The position numbers and the translations under genes are program-made. From Virgisporangium aliadipatigenens (GTDB lineage Bacteria > Actinomycetota > Actinomycetes > Mycobacteriales > Micromonosporaceae), in NCBI RefSeq assembly GCF_016863615.1, contig NZ_BOPF01000003.1, positions 186,001 to 250,000 on the forward strand: 64,000 nt of DNA, written 5' to 3'. The notes beneath the pieces were generated by a model. That model ran no database searches. It was not told where the DNA came from and saw only the letters and a program-made list of their open reading frames with translations. This document shows positions 26,704 through 35,688 of the stretch, one piece after another (the first letter of the stretch is position 1; every line of letters begins with the position of its first letter).

Positions 26704-27765
26704 ATGCGGCTGCGGGACGTGCTCACCGACATGGCCGCCGACGACACCGTGGTCGACGAGATCGTGCGCGCGCTGGGCACGGCGTCGCTGCCCGCCGCCG
26801 AACACCGCCGCCACGTGCGGATCCTGCTCGCCGCCGGCCTCAACGGGTTCGCCCGCACCGCGCATCCGGACGTGGCGTTCGCGGAGGCGTCGGCCCTCGG
26901 CGCCGAACGTGCCGCGCAGGGCGTGCCCATGGCCGACCTCCTGCGCGGGGTGCAGGCCGCCCGCAGCCACGCCCTGCGCCTGGCCATCGCCCGCGCCCGC
27001 GACGCCGGCGTGCCCGACGACGAGCTGCTCTCCGCGTGGCTCGAGGTCGACCGCTACACCTCGGCGCTGGAGCGGCACCTCATCGGCGGCTACAACGCGG
27101 TCGGCCACCAGCCGTTCGAGGGGGCGCTCGCGCTGCTGCGGCGGCTGCTCCTCGGCGGCGATCCACCGCCCGACGAGGAGCTGCGCGCGTCGGGACTGCG
27201 CCCTGGGGCGCGTTACCGCCTGGTGGTCAGCGATCGTTCGTTGGCCGGGATCGGTGGCATCGTCGCGCCGCTGGACGGGCGGTTCGTGGGCGTGGTGGCC
27301 GCCCCGCCCGCGGTCGACTTCCTGGTGGTGGCGTCGCCGGCCGTTCCGGTGGCGGCGCTGGCCGCGGTCCACCCGCCGTGCGTGGCGGCCCTCGCGGTCG
27401 CGTCCGCGCGTGGCCTGCGCGGCGTTCGCCCGCTGCTCGACCTCGCCGCCGAGACGGCGCTCGCGAGCCAGCCGACGCTCGCGGGACTGCTCTGCGCGCG
27501 ACTGTGCGGCGCCCTCGATCCCCGCGACGAGTTTCATCTGGAACTGGCAACCACGGCGCTCGCCTTCCTCGACCACCGGCGCCTGGGGCCCACGGCCACG
27601 GCCCTGCACCTGCACGCCAACACGGTGCGCTACCGCCTGGACCGGCTGGCCGAGCTGACCGGCACGGCCTGGGACTCGCCCTGCGCCATGCCCGAACTGG
27701 TGCACCGCTGGTGGGCGCTGCGCACCTGGATAGGCGAATCCGTCGCGGGCGGGTTTCTGTCGTAG
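26704..27765 (+). CDS. PucR-type helix-turn-helix regulator
   Basis: 353 residues with a ligand-sensing N-terminal region (RsbT-co-antagonist-like, RRHVRILLAAGLNGFARTAHPD) and the C-terminal PucR HTH (TALAFLDHRRLGPTATALHLHANTVRYRLDRLAELTG). ATG 26704 has AAGGGAGG four bases upstream. Only 51 bases, without an evident promoter or terminator, separate it from the DUF4132 operon, so it may be its transcriptional regulator or even co-transcribed with it (inference). The relatives control nutrient catabolism or stress genes. Confidence 0.85.
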   Translation: MRLRDVLTDMAADDTVVDEIVRALGTASLPAAEHRRHVRILLAAGLNGFARTAHPDVAFAEASALGAERAAQGVPMADLLRGVQAARSHALRLAIARARDAGVPDDELLSAWLEVDRYTSALERHLIGGYNAVGHQPFEGALALLRRLLLGGDPPPDEELRASGLRPGARYRLVVSDRSLAGIGGIVAPLDGRFVGVVAAPPAVDFLVVASPAVPVAALAAVHPPCVAALAVASARGLRGVRPLLDLAAETALASQPTLAGLLCARLCGALDPRDEFHLELATTALAFLDHRRLGPTATALHLHANTVRYRLDRLAELTGTAWDSPCAMPELVHRWWALRTWIGESVAGGFLS

Positions 27766-27816
27766 GGGCCCGCTACGGTGTCGCGCATCGGTCGGACGCC
27801 TGGGGAGGGCTTTACG

Positions 27817-30800
27817 GTGCGCACGTTGGATGTGGCTGCCGAGGACGCAGTGGCTGCCGAGGACCCTGTGGCTGCCGAGGACCCTGTGGCTGCCGAGGAC
27901 CCTGTGGCTGCCGAGGACGCACTCTTGTGGCCGGCGGCCTGGGCACGGGCCCGCTATCCCCGGCGGGGGCACCACGCGGTTGCTCCGTTCGTGCTCGCGG
28001 AGGGGGCGGCGGACGCGCTGGCCGCGCTGTACGACAAGGACAAGAACGGCATCGGCCTGTCGCTGCGGCACGAACGGACCCCGGTGGACGTCCGGGAGGC
28101 GGCCGCCGCGTGGATCGGCGGGGCGGGGCACCCGCCGCTGGGCGCGGCCGCCGTCGCCGCCGGGATCGCCGGCCGGACCGAACGGGACTCGTGGCAGCGG
28201 CTGAGCGTCATCGCCGACGCGTGGATCGGGACGCGCGGGCTGCCGTTCGCCGCGGCGGCGGCCGCCGAACTGCTCACGCTGGACGGCGGGTGGCGCGGGC
28301 ACAATCCGGTCTCCCGGGTGCCGGCCGACCTCTACTACCAGGTGGGGGAGCGGCCGGAGGCGGCCCTGGTGGTCGCCGCCCGGGTGCGCGCCGCGCTGGC
28401 CGCCGCACCCGGGGACGCCTACGCGCAGGCCCGCGCCGCCCTGGCCGCACTGCGGGACTCTGTATTGCGGGACTCGGTAACAGCCCAGGACGCTCTTCCG
28501 CTGCTGGCCGCGACGTCGTTCCTGGCGCCGACCGAGTCGGAGTGGGTCGACGCGGACTGTCTCGCGCTGCAGAAGGCGCTGCGGCAGGGATCCTGGTTCG
28601 CGCTGTACCTCGCGATGGCGGTGCACACGCCGGAGCAGTTCCGACGGATCAGCGACGACCTCCTGCCCTACCTGCTGCTGGACGACGGGGCCCGGCTCGT
28701 CACGTTCGCCGAGGGGCTCGGTGCGCCGGTGGCCGACGTGCTGGCCGAGTGGATCGACGCGGAGTACACCTCGGCCGAGCACCAGCGGCGGATCCTGCGC
28801 ACGCTCGCGGTGCTGCCGTACGACCGGGCGTTCGAGCTGCTGCTGGCGCGGGTCGACCGCCGGTGGGTCGAGGGCATGCTCACCGAGTCGATGCGGCGCT
28901 TCCCGCGCCGGGCGATGCGGCTGCTCGCGGCCGACCGCCGCCGTCCCGTCGAGCAGCTGCTGCGGGTGCACGTCGCCGCGCACCCCGACCTGGTGGCGGA
29001 GGCCGCCGCCGCGCTGCCACCGGCCGACGCGGGACGCCTGCGCGCCCTGGCCGACGCCGTCGCCTCCCTGGTGACGGCGACGCCGGACCGCCTCCCGCCG
29101 CTGCTCGTCAGTCCACCGTGGACGGTCGCCGCCGGGCCGGCCGGATCGGCGGGGCGCACCCGTGCGGGCGCGCCGGTGGTGGCCGGCCTCGCGTGCACCG
29201 ACCCGCCCGCGGTCGCCTTCACCGCGGCCGAACGCGACACGTGGGGCCACCGCACCTCGGACACCCGGGGCGACACGCTCACCTGGGAGCGCACCGCCGA
29301 GGCCCTGCGCGGCGGGCGCAAGGTCGACGACCATCGGGCGCGGTCGCTGTTCGAACGCGGGCCGCGGGAGCTGGGCCGGCCGGTGCTCGGCGCGTGGCAG
29401 CCCGAGGACCTGTGGGACGCCGGCGGCTGGCTGCGGCACGTGGCCGACCGGTTCGGTGTCGACGCGCTGCCGCTGCTCGTCGGGTGTGCCCGCCGACGCC
29501 CCGTCGCCCTGGCGGGCGTGCTGCTGCCGTTCGCGAGCGGGGACGTGGCGGCCCTGATGGCGGGTTGGCTCGGCGGCAACAGGGTGGTGCGCGGGGTGGC
29601 GACCGCCTGGCTCGACCGGCACCCGTCGGCCGCCGCGCGGCACCTGATCCCGGTGGCGTTGGGCAAGGCCGGCACAGCCCGCCGCGCCGCCGAACGCGCG
29701 CTGCGCACCCTCGCCGCCCGCCACCCCGCGGCGGTCGAGGCGGCCGCCGCCTCCTACGACGCCGCCGCGCTCGCGGGTGTCCGGGCGCTGCTCGCCGTCG
29801 ATCCGCTCGAGGTGCTGCCGGCGCGGATGCCCGTCGCGCCGGAGTGGGCCGACCCGGCCCTGCACCTGCCGTTGCTGCTGCGCGACGGGTCGGCGCTGCC
29901 GACGGAGTCGGTCCGGCACGTGGTCACGATGCTGGCGCTGTCCCGCGCGGACGACCCCTACGCCGGCCTGGCCACGGTGCGGGAGTGGTGCGATCCGGAG
30001 AGCCTCGCCGAGTTCGCGTGGTCGCTGTTCCGCCGCTGGCGCGGTTCGGACTCCGCGTCGAAGGAGCAGTGGGCACTGGAGGCCCTGGCGCTGGTCGGCA
30101 ACGACGAGACGGTGCGCCGGCTCGCGCCGGTGATCCGCGCGTGGCCGGGCGAGTCGCAGCACGCCCGCGCGGTCGCCGGCCTCGACGTGCTCGCGGCGAT
30201 CGGCAGCGACGTGGCGCTGATGCACCTGCACGGCATCGCCGAGCGGGTCAGGTTCCGCGCGTTGCGGGAGAAGGCGACGGAGAAGATCGACGAGGTGGCG
30301 GCCGGGCTGGGCCTGTCCCGCGAGCAGCTCGGCGACCGGCTGGTGCCGACCTTCGGACTCGATCCGGACGGCGGCCTCACGCTGGACTACGGCCCCCGCC
30401 GGTTCCGGGTCGGCTTCGACGAACAGCTGAAGCCGTACGTCGAGGACGAGCGCGGCAAGCGGCGCACCGCGCTGCCGAAGCCCGGCGCGCGGGACGACGC
30501 CACGGCGGCGGAGGAGGCGTTCGCGCGCTTCGCGGCGCTGCGGAAGGACGTGCGCACCGTCGCGGGCGACCAGCTGCGCCGCCTCGAACGCGCCATGGTC
30601 GAGGGCCGCCGCTGGAGCGGTGCCGAGTTCCGCCGGCACCTGGTGGAGCACCCGCTCGTGCGGCATCTCGCGCGGCGGCTCGTGTGGGGCCGCTGGGCCG
30701 GCGACGGCTCCCTGCGCGACGCGCTGCGCATCGCGGAGGACCGCACGTTCGCCGGTGTCGACGACGCGCCGTTGACCCTGGCCGACGACGACGTCGTGGG

Positions 30801-31266
30801 CGTCGCGCATCCGCTGCTCCTCGGGGACACGGTGCCGGCGTGGTCGGTGGTCTTCGCCGACTACGAGATCCTGCAGCCGTTCGCCCAACTGGACCGGGAG
30901 GTGTACGCGATCACTCCGGAGGAGCACGCGAAGGGGCGGCTGCTGCGGTTCGCGCGCAAGGTCGTTCCCACCGGAAAGCTCCTGGGGCTCGAACATCGCG
31001 GCTGGCGGCGCGGCGACCCGATGGACGCGGGCGTGCAGTCCTGGATGCAGCGTGAGGTGCCCGGCGGCCTCCTGGTCGTCGAACTCGACCCGGGGATCGC
31101 CGTCGGCGCGGTCGACGCGCTCGGCGGGGAGCAGACGCTCGGGGACGTCTACCTCGCCGGGGAGGACGGTCCGTACCACCACACCGAACGCGCGCTCAGC
31201 CTCTCTCGACTCGATCCGATCAGCGCCTCGGAGATCATCCGCGACCTGTCCGGGGTGACGGCGTGA
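27817..31266 (+). CDS. DUF4132 protein A (MolR/YehI-like) with N-terminal tandem repeat
   Basis: 1149 residues, cytoplasmic, largely helical (HEAT-like stretches rich in Ala/Leu/Arg). GTG 27817 has GGGGAGGG seven bases upstream; GTG 27778 is in frame but unsupported. Residues 6-35 are five copies of VAAED(A/P). The C-terminal third (about 860-1149) carries the DUF4132 core: RVGFDEQLKPYVEDERGK, KDVRTVAGDQLRRLERAM, RRWSGAEFRRHL, LVWGRW, FADYEILQPF, HRGWRRGDPMDAGV. The same core with about half the residues identical occurs in the next gene, so they are tandem paralogues. E. coli also has two such proteins (MolR and YehI) beside YehL/M/P/Q. The biochemical role is unknown. It is the first gene of the operon. 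Confidence 0.85.
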   Translation: MRTLDVAAEDAVAAEDPVAAEDPVAAEDPVAAEDALLWPAAWARARYPRRGHHAVAPFVLAEGAADALAALYDKDKNGIGLSLRHERTPVDVREAAAAWIGGAGHPPLGAAAVAAGIAGRTERDSWQRLSVIADAWIGTRGLPFAAAAAAELLTLDGGWRGHNPVSRVPADLYYQVGERPEAALVVAARVRAALAAAPGDAYAQARAALAALRDSVLRDSVTAQDALPLLAATSFLAPTESEWVDADCLALQKALRQGSWFALYLAMAVHTPEQFRRISDDLLPYLLLDDGARLVTFAEGLGAPVADVLAEWIDAEYTSAEHQRRILRTLAVLPYDRAFELLLARVDRRWVEGMLTESMRRFPRRAMRLLAADRRRPVEQLLRVHVAAHPDLVAEAAAALPPADAGRLRALADAVASLVTATPDRLPPLLVSPPWTVAAGPAGSAGRTRAGAPVVAGLACTDPPAVAFTAAERDTWGHRTSDTRGDTLTWERTAEALRGGRKVDDHRARSLFERGPRELGRPVLGAWQPEDLWDAGGWLRHVADRFGVDALPLLVGCARRRPVALAGVLLPFASGDVAALMAGWLGGNRVVRGVATAWLDRHPSAAARHLIPVALGKAGTARRAAERALRTLAARHPAAVEAAAASYDAAALAGVRALLAVDPLEVLPARMPVAPEWADPALHLPLLLRDGSALPTESVRHVVTMLALSRADDPYAGLATVREWCDPESLAEFAWSLFRRWRGSDSASKEQWALEALALVGNDETVRRLAPVIRAWPGESQHARAVAGLDVLAAIGSDVALMHLHGIAERVRFRALREKATEKIDEVAAGLGLSREQLGDRLVPTFGLDPDGGLTLDYGPRRFRVGFDEQLKPYVEDERGKRRTALPKPGARDDATAAEEAFARFAALRKDVRTVAGDQLRRLERAMVEGRRWSGAEFRRHLVEHPLVRHLARRLVWGRWAGDGSLRDALRIAEDRTFAGVDDAPLTLADDDVVGVAHPLLLGDTVPAWSVVFADYEILQPFAQLDREVYAITPEEHAKGRLLRFARKVVPTGKLLGLEHRGWRRGDPMDAGVQSWMQREVPGGLLVVELDPGIAVGAVDALGGEQTLGDVYLAGEDGPYHHTERALSLSRLDPISASEIIRDLSGVTA
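27832..27921 (+). repeat. 18-bp tandem repeat, five copies
   Basis: Five head-to-tail units of GTGGCTGCCGAGGAC plus CCT or GCA, in frame, encoding VAAED(P/A) at the N-terminus of DUF4132 protein A. The three central units are identical at the DNA level, pointing to recent expansion by slippage; copy number may vary between strains. The neighbouring paralogue lacks it. Confidence 0.95.
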
Positions 31267-34200
31267 CGCGCGAGGAGACGCTGGTCTTCCCGCCCACGTG
31301 GTATCCGCTGCGCTTTCCGCGGCGGGGCAGCCGGGGGCTGTCCGCGTGGGGCCCGAAGGCGGGGCGGCTCCCCCCGGACAGCTATTGGCGGCGGGTCGAG
31401 GCGGCGGTCGAGCATCCGCTGACACCCGAGGACCTGCGCCGCGCCGCGCGGGACTTCCTGTCCGGGGCGGCCGGCGCGACGCCGGTGGGTGCGGCGGTGG
31501 CGGCCGTGACGGCCACCGCCCACGACGGCCGCCAGGAGCGCGAGGAGTCCTGCTACGTGGTCCACGACTGGATCGCGCGGTACGGGACGGAGTTCGCGTT
31601 GCGGGCGGCGGTCGAGGCGCTGACCCTCACCTACGACTATCCGGGCGGCCGGCCGGGGATGAGTCCGCCGTTCGTCCGGCGCCTGGAGCTGACGGCCGAC
31701 GACCTGAGCCTCTCGTACTACAGCAATCGCGCAATGACGCTCGCCGGGGTGGTCCGGGCGGTCCTCGCCGGTGCGTCCGACGCGGAGTACGCGGCGATGG
31801 TGGCGGTACTGGCGGCCGAACGCGCCATGGCCCCACCGCCGTCCGAGGGCACCGTGCCGCCGGGTCACGGTAGGGCGTCGGATCTGCGGCGGCGGGTGGC
31901 GACGTCGTTCCTCGCGCCGTCCGAGACGGACTGGGTCGACGCGGACTGCGCCGAGGTGGCCGCCCGCGGGTGGGGCGGGACGCGCCTCGGCCAGCTGCTG
32001 ATGCTGTCGATCGGCACGCCGGCGCAGGCCGAGACGCTGCGGGCCGTTCAGCACGCCCACCTCGTCAGCGGGTACCTGCTGTACACGGTCTTCGAGGGGC
32101 TCGGCGCCGACGTCGTGGACATCGCGGTGCGGGCCGACGGCGGTACCCCGGACCGGAAGTTCCCGTACCTGGCCGTGCTGGGGGCGATCCCGACCGATCG
32201 GGCGTTCGGGCTGCTGGTCGAGCGGCTCGCCGTGCGGCGCAACAGGTCCGAGGTGCTGAAGGCCGCGAAGCGCTACCCGCGCCGGGCCGTGCGCATGCTC
32301 GCCGAGGCGGCCGGGGGTGCGCATCCGGCCGCCGCGCCCGCCGCCGGCCTGCTGCGGGAGCTGGTGGCCGGCAATCCGGACGTGGCCGCCGAGGTGCTGC
32401 CCACCCTGGGCGAGGAGGCGGCCGGCCGGCTGCGGGCGCTGCTGCCGTCCACTGTGGACAGCACCGCCGGCGCCGCTTCCGCTTCCGTCGGGCTGCCGGC
32501 GATTCTCGTCCGTCCACCGTGGACGGAGCGCCGAAAGACGGCACCACCCGCGGTAGTTCCGGGACTCGTGTGCACCGACGCTGCGGCGATGGCGTGGCTG
32601 CCCGGGGAACGCGAGGCGTGGGGCACGTTCGGTTCCGGGGGCGTCGGCCGGCACCGGTGGCCGCGGATCGTCGAGGACATGGCGCGCGGCCAGGCGGACA
32701 CCATGACGGCGGTGCACGTCATCGCCGCCGCCCCCGAGGAACTCGTCCGGCCGGTGCTCGCGACGTGGCGACCGGCGCGCATGTGGGGTGCGGGCCGGTG
32801 GACCCGGATGGTGGCGGCCCGGTTCGAGCTGGACGCGCTGCCGCTGGTGCTCGCGTGCGCCGAACGCGACCCGGTCAACGCGGCCGGTTCGCTGGCACCG
32901 TACGCCGCGCCGGAGGTCGCCGTGCTCATGGCGGCGTGGACCGGCAAGGGGCGCACGCTCGGCGAGACGGCCCGCGCCTGGCTCGTCCGCCACGCGGCCC
33001 TCGCGGCGCGGGCGCTGATACCGCGTGCGCTGGGCGCGCCCGGGCCGGCCCGCCGCGACGCCGAACGCGCCCTGACCCTCCTCGCCACCGACCGCTCGCC
33101 CGAGCTGCTCGCCGCGGCGGAGGGATACGGCTCCGCGGCCGTCGCGGGGATCGGGGCGCTGCTGGCGGCCGATCCGTTGGCGGCGCTGCCGGCGCGGATG
33201 CCGACGCTGCCCGGCTGGTGCGACCCGGGCCTGCATCCACCGATCCGCCTGCGCGCCGCCGCCGCCGCCCCCGACAGTGCCGGGGACGATGATGGGGTTC
33301 TGCCGGCGGACGCGGTGCGGCACGTGTGCACGATGTTGGCGATCTCGCCGGCGGGCGAGCCGTACGCGGGGCTCGCCGCCGTGCGCGACGCCTGCGAGCC
33401 GGCCGATCTGGCGGCGTTCGCGTGGTCGCTGCACCGGCGCTGGCTCGCCGCCGGCGCCCCCACCAGGGAGGCCTGGGCGTTCCGGGCGGTGGGCGTCTTC
33501 GGCGACGACGACACGGCCCGGCGGCTCGCCGCGCTGATCCGCGCGTGGCCGGGCGAGGCGCAGCACGCGCGTGCCGTCGCCGGGCTCGATGTGCTCGCGG
33601 CGATCGGTTCGGACGTGGCGCTGACGCACCTGTCCGCGCTGGCGCACAAGGCGCCCTACCCCGGCCTGCGCAAGCGCGCCGGGGAGAAGATCGACGAGGT
33701 GGCCGCCGGCCGTGGGCTTTCCACGGAGGAGCTGGCCGACCGGTTGGTGCCGGACTTCGGGCTCGGCGCGGACGGCGGCCTCATCCTGGTCGACGGGACG
33801 CGCCGGTTCCGGGTGGGCTTCGACGCTTCGCTGCGGCCGTTCGTCGTGGACGAGGACGGGAAGCGGCGTGCGCAGCTGCCGCGCACGGGTGCGCCCGAGG
33901 CGTACCGGCGCTTCGCGGAGCTGAAGAAGGACGTGCGCACCGTCGCCGACCTGCAGGTGACGCGCCTCGAACAGGCCATGCTCACCGGCCGGCGGTGGAG
34001 CGGCGCGGACTTCCGGCGGTTCCTCGTCGGGCATCCGCTGATGGGGCACCTGGCGCGGCGGCTCGTGTGGGGGCGGTTCGACGCGTCGGGGGCGTTCCTC
34101 GACGGGTTGCGGGTCGCGGAGGACCGCACCTTCGCCGATGTGCACGACGATCCGCTGGTGCTGGGTGACGAGGAGCTGATCGGGGTGGCGCATCCCGTTC

Positions 34201-34595
34201 AGCTCGGCGCGACGGTGCCCGCGTGGGGGCGGTTGTTCGCCGACTATGCGCTCCTGCAGCCGTTCCCCCAGATAGAGCGGAAGGTGTACGGGCTCGGCGC
34301 GGACGGGTGGGACCGGTACGTCGGTCTGACCGTGCCCACCGGGCGGCTCGTCGCCCTCGAACGGCGCGGCTGGCGGCGCGGGGCGCCGCAGGACGCCGGC
34401 GTCCAGGAGTGGCTCGAACGCCCGGTCCCGGGCGGCGAGTTGATCGTTCGGCTGTCGCCGGGGATCATCGTCGGCGCGTTCGCACCGGACGAGCCGCAGA
34501 CCCTGGAGAAGGTGGAACTGACCGTGGAGACGCTGGACGCGGTGACGGCCTCCGAGATCATCATGGCGTTGAACGAGGTGACCGGTGAGCGTTGA
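31263..34595 (+). CDS. DUF4132 protein B (MolR/YehI-like)
   Basis: 1110 residues, paralogue of the preceding protein but without the N-terminal VAAED repeats. It begins at a GTG overlapping the upstream stop (GTGA). It shares IRAWPGE(S/A)QHARAVAGLDVLAAIGSDVAL, FGL.(A/P)DGGL, (R/Q)LE(R/Q)AM..GRRWSGA(E/D)FRR, HLARRLVWGR, EDRTFA, FADY..LQPF, L(E)(H/R)RGWRRG.P.DAGVQ and TASEII, all in the C-terminal half. The equal order of blocks shows duplication of a whole gene. The two copies may form a heteromer or recognise different clients of the AAA+ ATPase encoded next (inference). TCCACTGTGGA (32448-32458) and TCCACCGTGGA (32513-32523) are embedded in it. Confidence 0.85.
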   Translation: MTREETLVFPPTWYPLRFPRRGSRGLSAWGPKAGRLPPDSYWRRVEAAVEHPLTPEDLRRAARDFLSGAAGATPVGAAVAAVTATAHDGRQEREESCYVVHDWIARYGTEFALRAAVEALTLTYDYPGGRPGMSPPFVRRLELTADDLSLSYYSNRAMTLAGVVRAVLAGASDAEYAAMVAVLAAERAMAPPPSEGTVPPGHGRASDLRRRVATSFLAPSETDWVDADCAEVAARGWGGTRLGQLLMLSIGTPAQAETLRAVQHAHLVSGYLLYTVFEGLGADVVDIAVRADGGTPDRKFPYLAVLGAIPTDRAFGLLVERLAVRRNRSEVLKAAKRYPRRAVRMLAEAAGGAHPAAAPAAGLLRELVAGNPDVAAEVLPTLGEEAAGRLRALLPSTVDSTAGAASASVGLPAILVRPPWTERRKTAPPAVVPGLVCTDAAAMAWLPGEREAWGTFGSGGVGRHRWPRIVEDMARGQADTMTAVHVIAAAPEELVRPVLATWRPARMWGAGRWTRMVAARFELDALPLVLACAERDPVNAAGSLAPYAAPEVAVLMAAWTGKGRTLGETARAWLVRHAALAARALIPRALGAPGPARRDAERALTLLATDRSPELLAAAEGYGSAAVAGIGALLAADPLAALPARMPTLPGWCDPGLHPPIRLRAAAAAPDSAGDDDGVLPADAVRHVCTMLAISPAGEPYAGLAAVRDACEPADLAAFAWSLHRRWLAAGAPTREAWAFRAVGVFGDDDTARRLAALIRAWPGEAQHARAVAGLDVLAAIGSDVALTHLSALAHKAPYPGLRKRAGEKIDEVAAGRGLSTEELADRLVPDFGLGADGGLILVDGTRRFRVGFDASLRPFVVDEDGKRRAQLPRTGAPEAYRRFAELKKDVRTVADLQVTRLEQAMLTGRRWSGADFRRFLVGHPLMGHLARRLVWGRFDASGAFLDGLRVAEDRTFADVHDDPLVLGDEELIGVAHPVQLGATVPAWGRLFADYALLQPFPQIERKVYGLGADGWDRYVGLTVPTGRLVALERRGWRRGAPQDAGVQEWLERPVPGGELIVRLSPGIIVGAFAPDEPQTLEKVELTVETLDAVTASEIIMALNEVTGER
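32448..32458. repeat. Dispersed palindrome TCCACNGTGGA (example copy)
   Basis: One of 12 copies in the window, all inside genes: 5349, 5364, 15578, 21376, 22883, 23922, 29112, 32448, 32513, 37474, 37498 and 38162 (each 11 bases long). Several extend to GTCCAC-N-GTGGAC. They occur in genes on both strands and in all three frames (coding STVD, VHSG/VHCG or PWT), so selection on protein sequence does not explain them. Confidence 0.85.
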
Positions 34596-35688
34596 CGGGC
34601 TGCAACGGCCGCCGGCCGAGGTCCGGTTCGCCGGCGAACTGGCGGCGCTGCGCGACGGCGACACCGGCGACCGGCCACCGGGCTGGGCCCTGAGCCTGCG
34701 GGCGGCGCGCACGTTCATCCTCGGTGACCAGAAGGCCGGCATCACGCGAAAGTTCGTCGGCGACCCGTCGCTGATCGACCGCGCACTGATCAGCCTCGCC
34801 ACGAGTCGCGGGCTCATGCTGGTCGGCGAGCCCGGCACGGCCAAGTCGCTGCTGTCCGAACTGCTCGCGGCGGCCGTCAGCGGCGACTCCACGCTGACCA
34901 TCCAGGGCGGTGCGGCCACCACCGAGGACCAGATCAAGTACGGGTGGAACTACGCGCTGCTGGTCGCGGACGGCCCGTCGACGCGGTCGTTGGTGCCGGC
35001 GCCGCTGCTGCGCGGGATGGCCGAGGGGCGGGTGGTCCGCTTCGAGGAGATCACCCGCTGTCCGCTGGAGGTGCAGGACTGCCTGCTCTCGCCGCTGTCC
35101 GACCGCGTGCTGGCGGTGCCCGAACTGGCGGGCACCGACACCGGCGGCACCGACTCCATGGTGTTCGCGCGGGACGGGTTCAACGTCATCGCCACGGCCA
35201 ACACCCGCGACCGGGGCGTCAACGAGATGAGCGCCGCGCTGAAGCGCCGGTTCAACTTCGAGACGGTCTTCCCGATCGCCGACTTCGACACGGAGGTCTC
35301 CCTCGTGGCGCAGGAGGCCGGTGCGCTGCTGCACCGCTCGGGGGTCACCGCGGAGCAGCGGCGCGACGTGCTGGAGGTGCTCGTGACGACGTTCCGCGAA
35401 CTGCGCACCGGGCGCACCGGCAAGGGCGACGCCATGGAACGCATGACCGCCGTCATGAGCACCGCCGAGGCGGTGTCCGTGGCGCACGCCGTCGGCCTGC
35501 GCGGCTGGTTCCTGCGCCGCGAACCGGGCACCCCGGCCGACATCGTCTCCTGCCTCGCCGGGACGGCCGCCAAGGACAACCCCGACGACCTGGCCAAACT
35601 GCGCCGCTACCTGGAGCAGGAGGCGCCGCGCCGGGCGGGTGAACAGTGGAAGGCGTTGCACGCGGCACGGCATCTGCTGCCCGGCTGA
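34585..35688 (+). CDS. MoxR-family AAA+ ATPase, YehL type
   Basis: 367 residues, starting at GTG 34585 eleven bases inside the end of the DUF4132-B gene. The AAA+ module has Walker A GEPGTAKS (81-88), a variant Walker B FEEITRCP (153-160, where most MoxR proteins have DE), and the sensor/pore region VIATANTRDRGVNEMSAALKRRFNFE. The absence of an extra domain and the operon partners place it in the YehL group of MoxR ATPases. MoxR proteins act as hexameric chaperones that remodel or load metals and cofactors into complexes together with a VWA protein, which is encoded two genes downstream. Its targets here are unknown; the DUF4132 proteins are the obvious candidates. Confidence 0.9.
   Translation: MSVDGLQRPPAEVRFAGELAALRDGDTGDRPPGWALSLRAARTFILGDQKAGITRKFVGDPSLIDRALISLATSRGLMLVGEPGTAKSLLSELLAAAVSGDSTLTIQGGAATTEDQIKYGWNYALLVADGPSTRSLVPAPLLRGMAEGRVVRFEEITRCPLEVQDCLLSPLSDRVLAVPELAGTDTGGTDSMVFARDGFNVIATANTRDRGVNEMSAALKRRFNFETVFPIADFDTEVSLVAQEAGALLHRSGVTAEQRRDVLEVLVTTFRELRTGRTGKGDAMERMTAVMSTAEAVSVAHAVGLRGWFLRREPGTPADIVSCLAGTAAKDNPDDLAKLRRYLEQEAPRRAGEQWKALHAARHLLPG

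Noticed and set aside
27832-27921. CRISPR-like array
   Set aside because: The 18-base units are contiguous, in frame and have no spacers; they are a coding tandem repeat.
26569-31425. Minus-strand open frame of 1,618 codons opposite DUF4132-A
   Set aside because: Compositionally biased and without motifs; the plus strand has a ribosome site, coupled overlaps and paralogy with the next gene.
31149-34937. Minus-strand open frame of 1,262 codons opposite DUF4132-B
   Set aside because: Same reason: shadow of a G+C-rich gene, and it would run through the junctions of three coupled genes.
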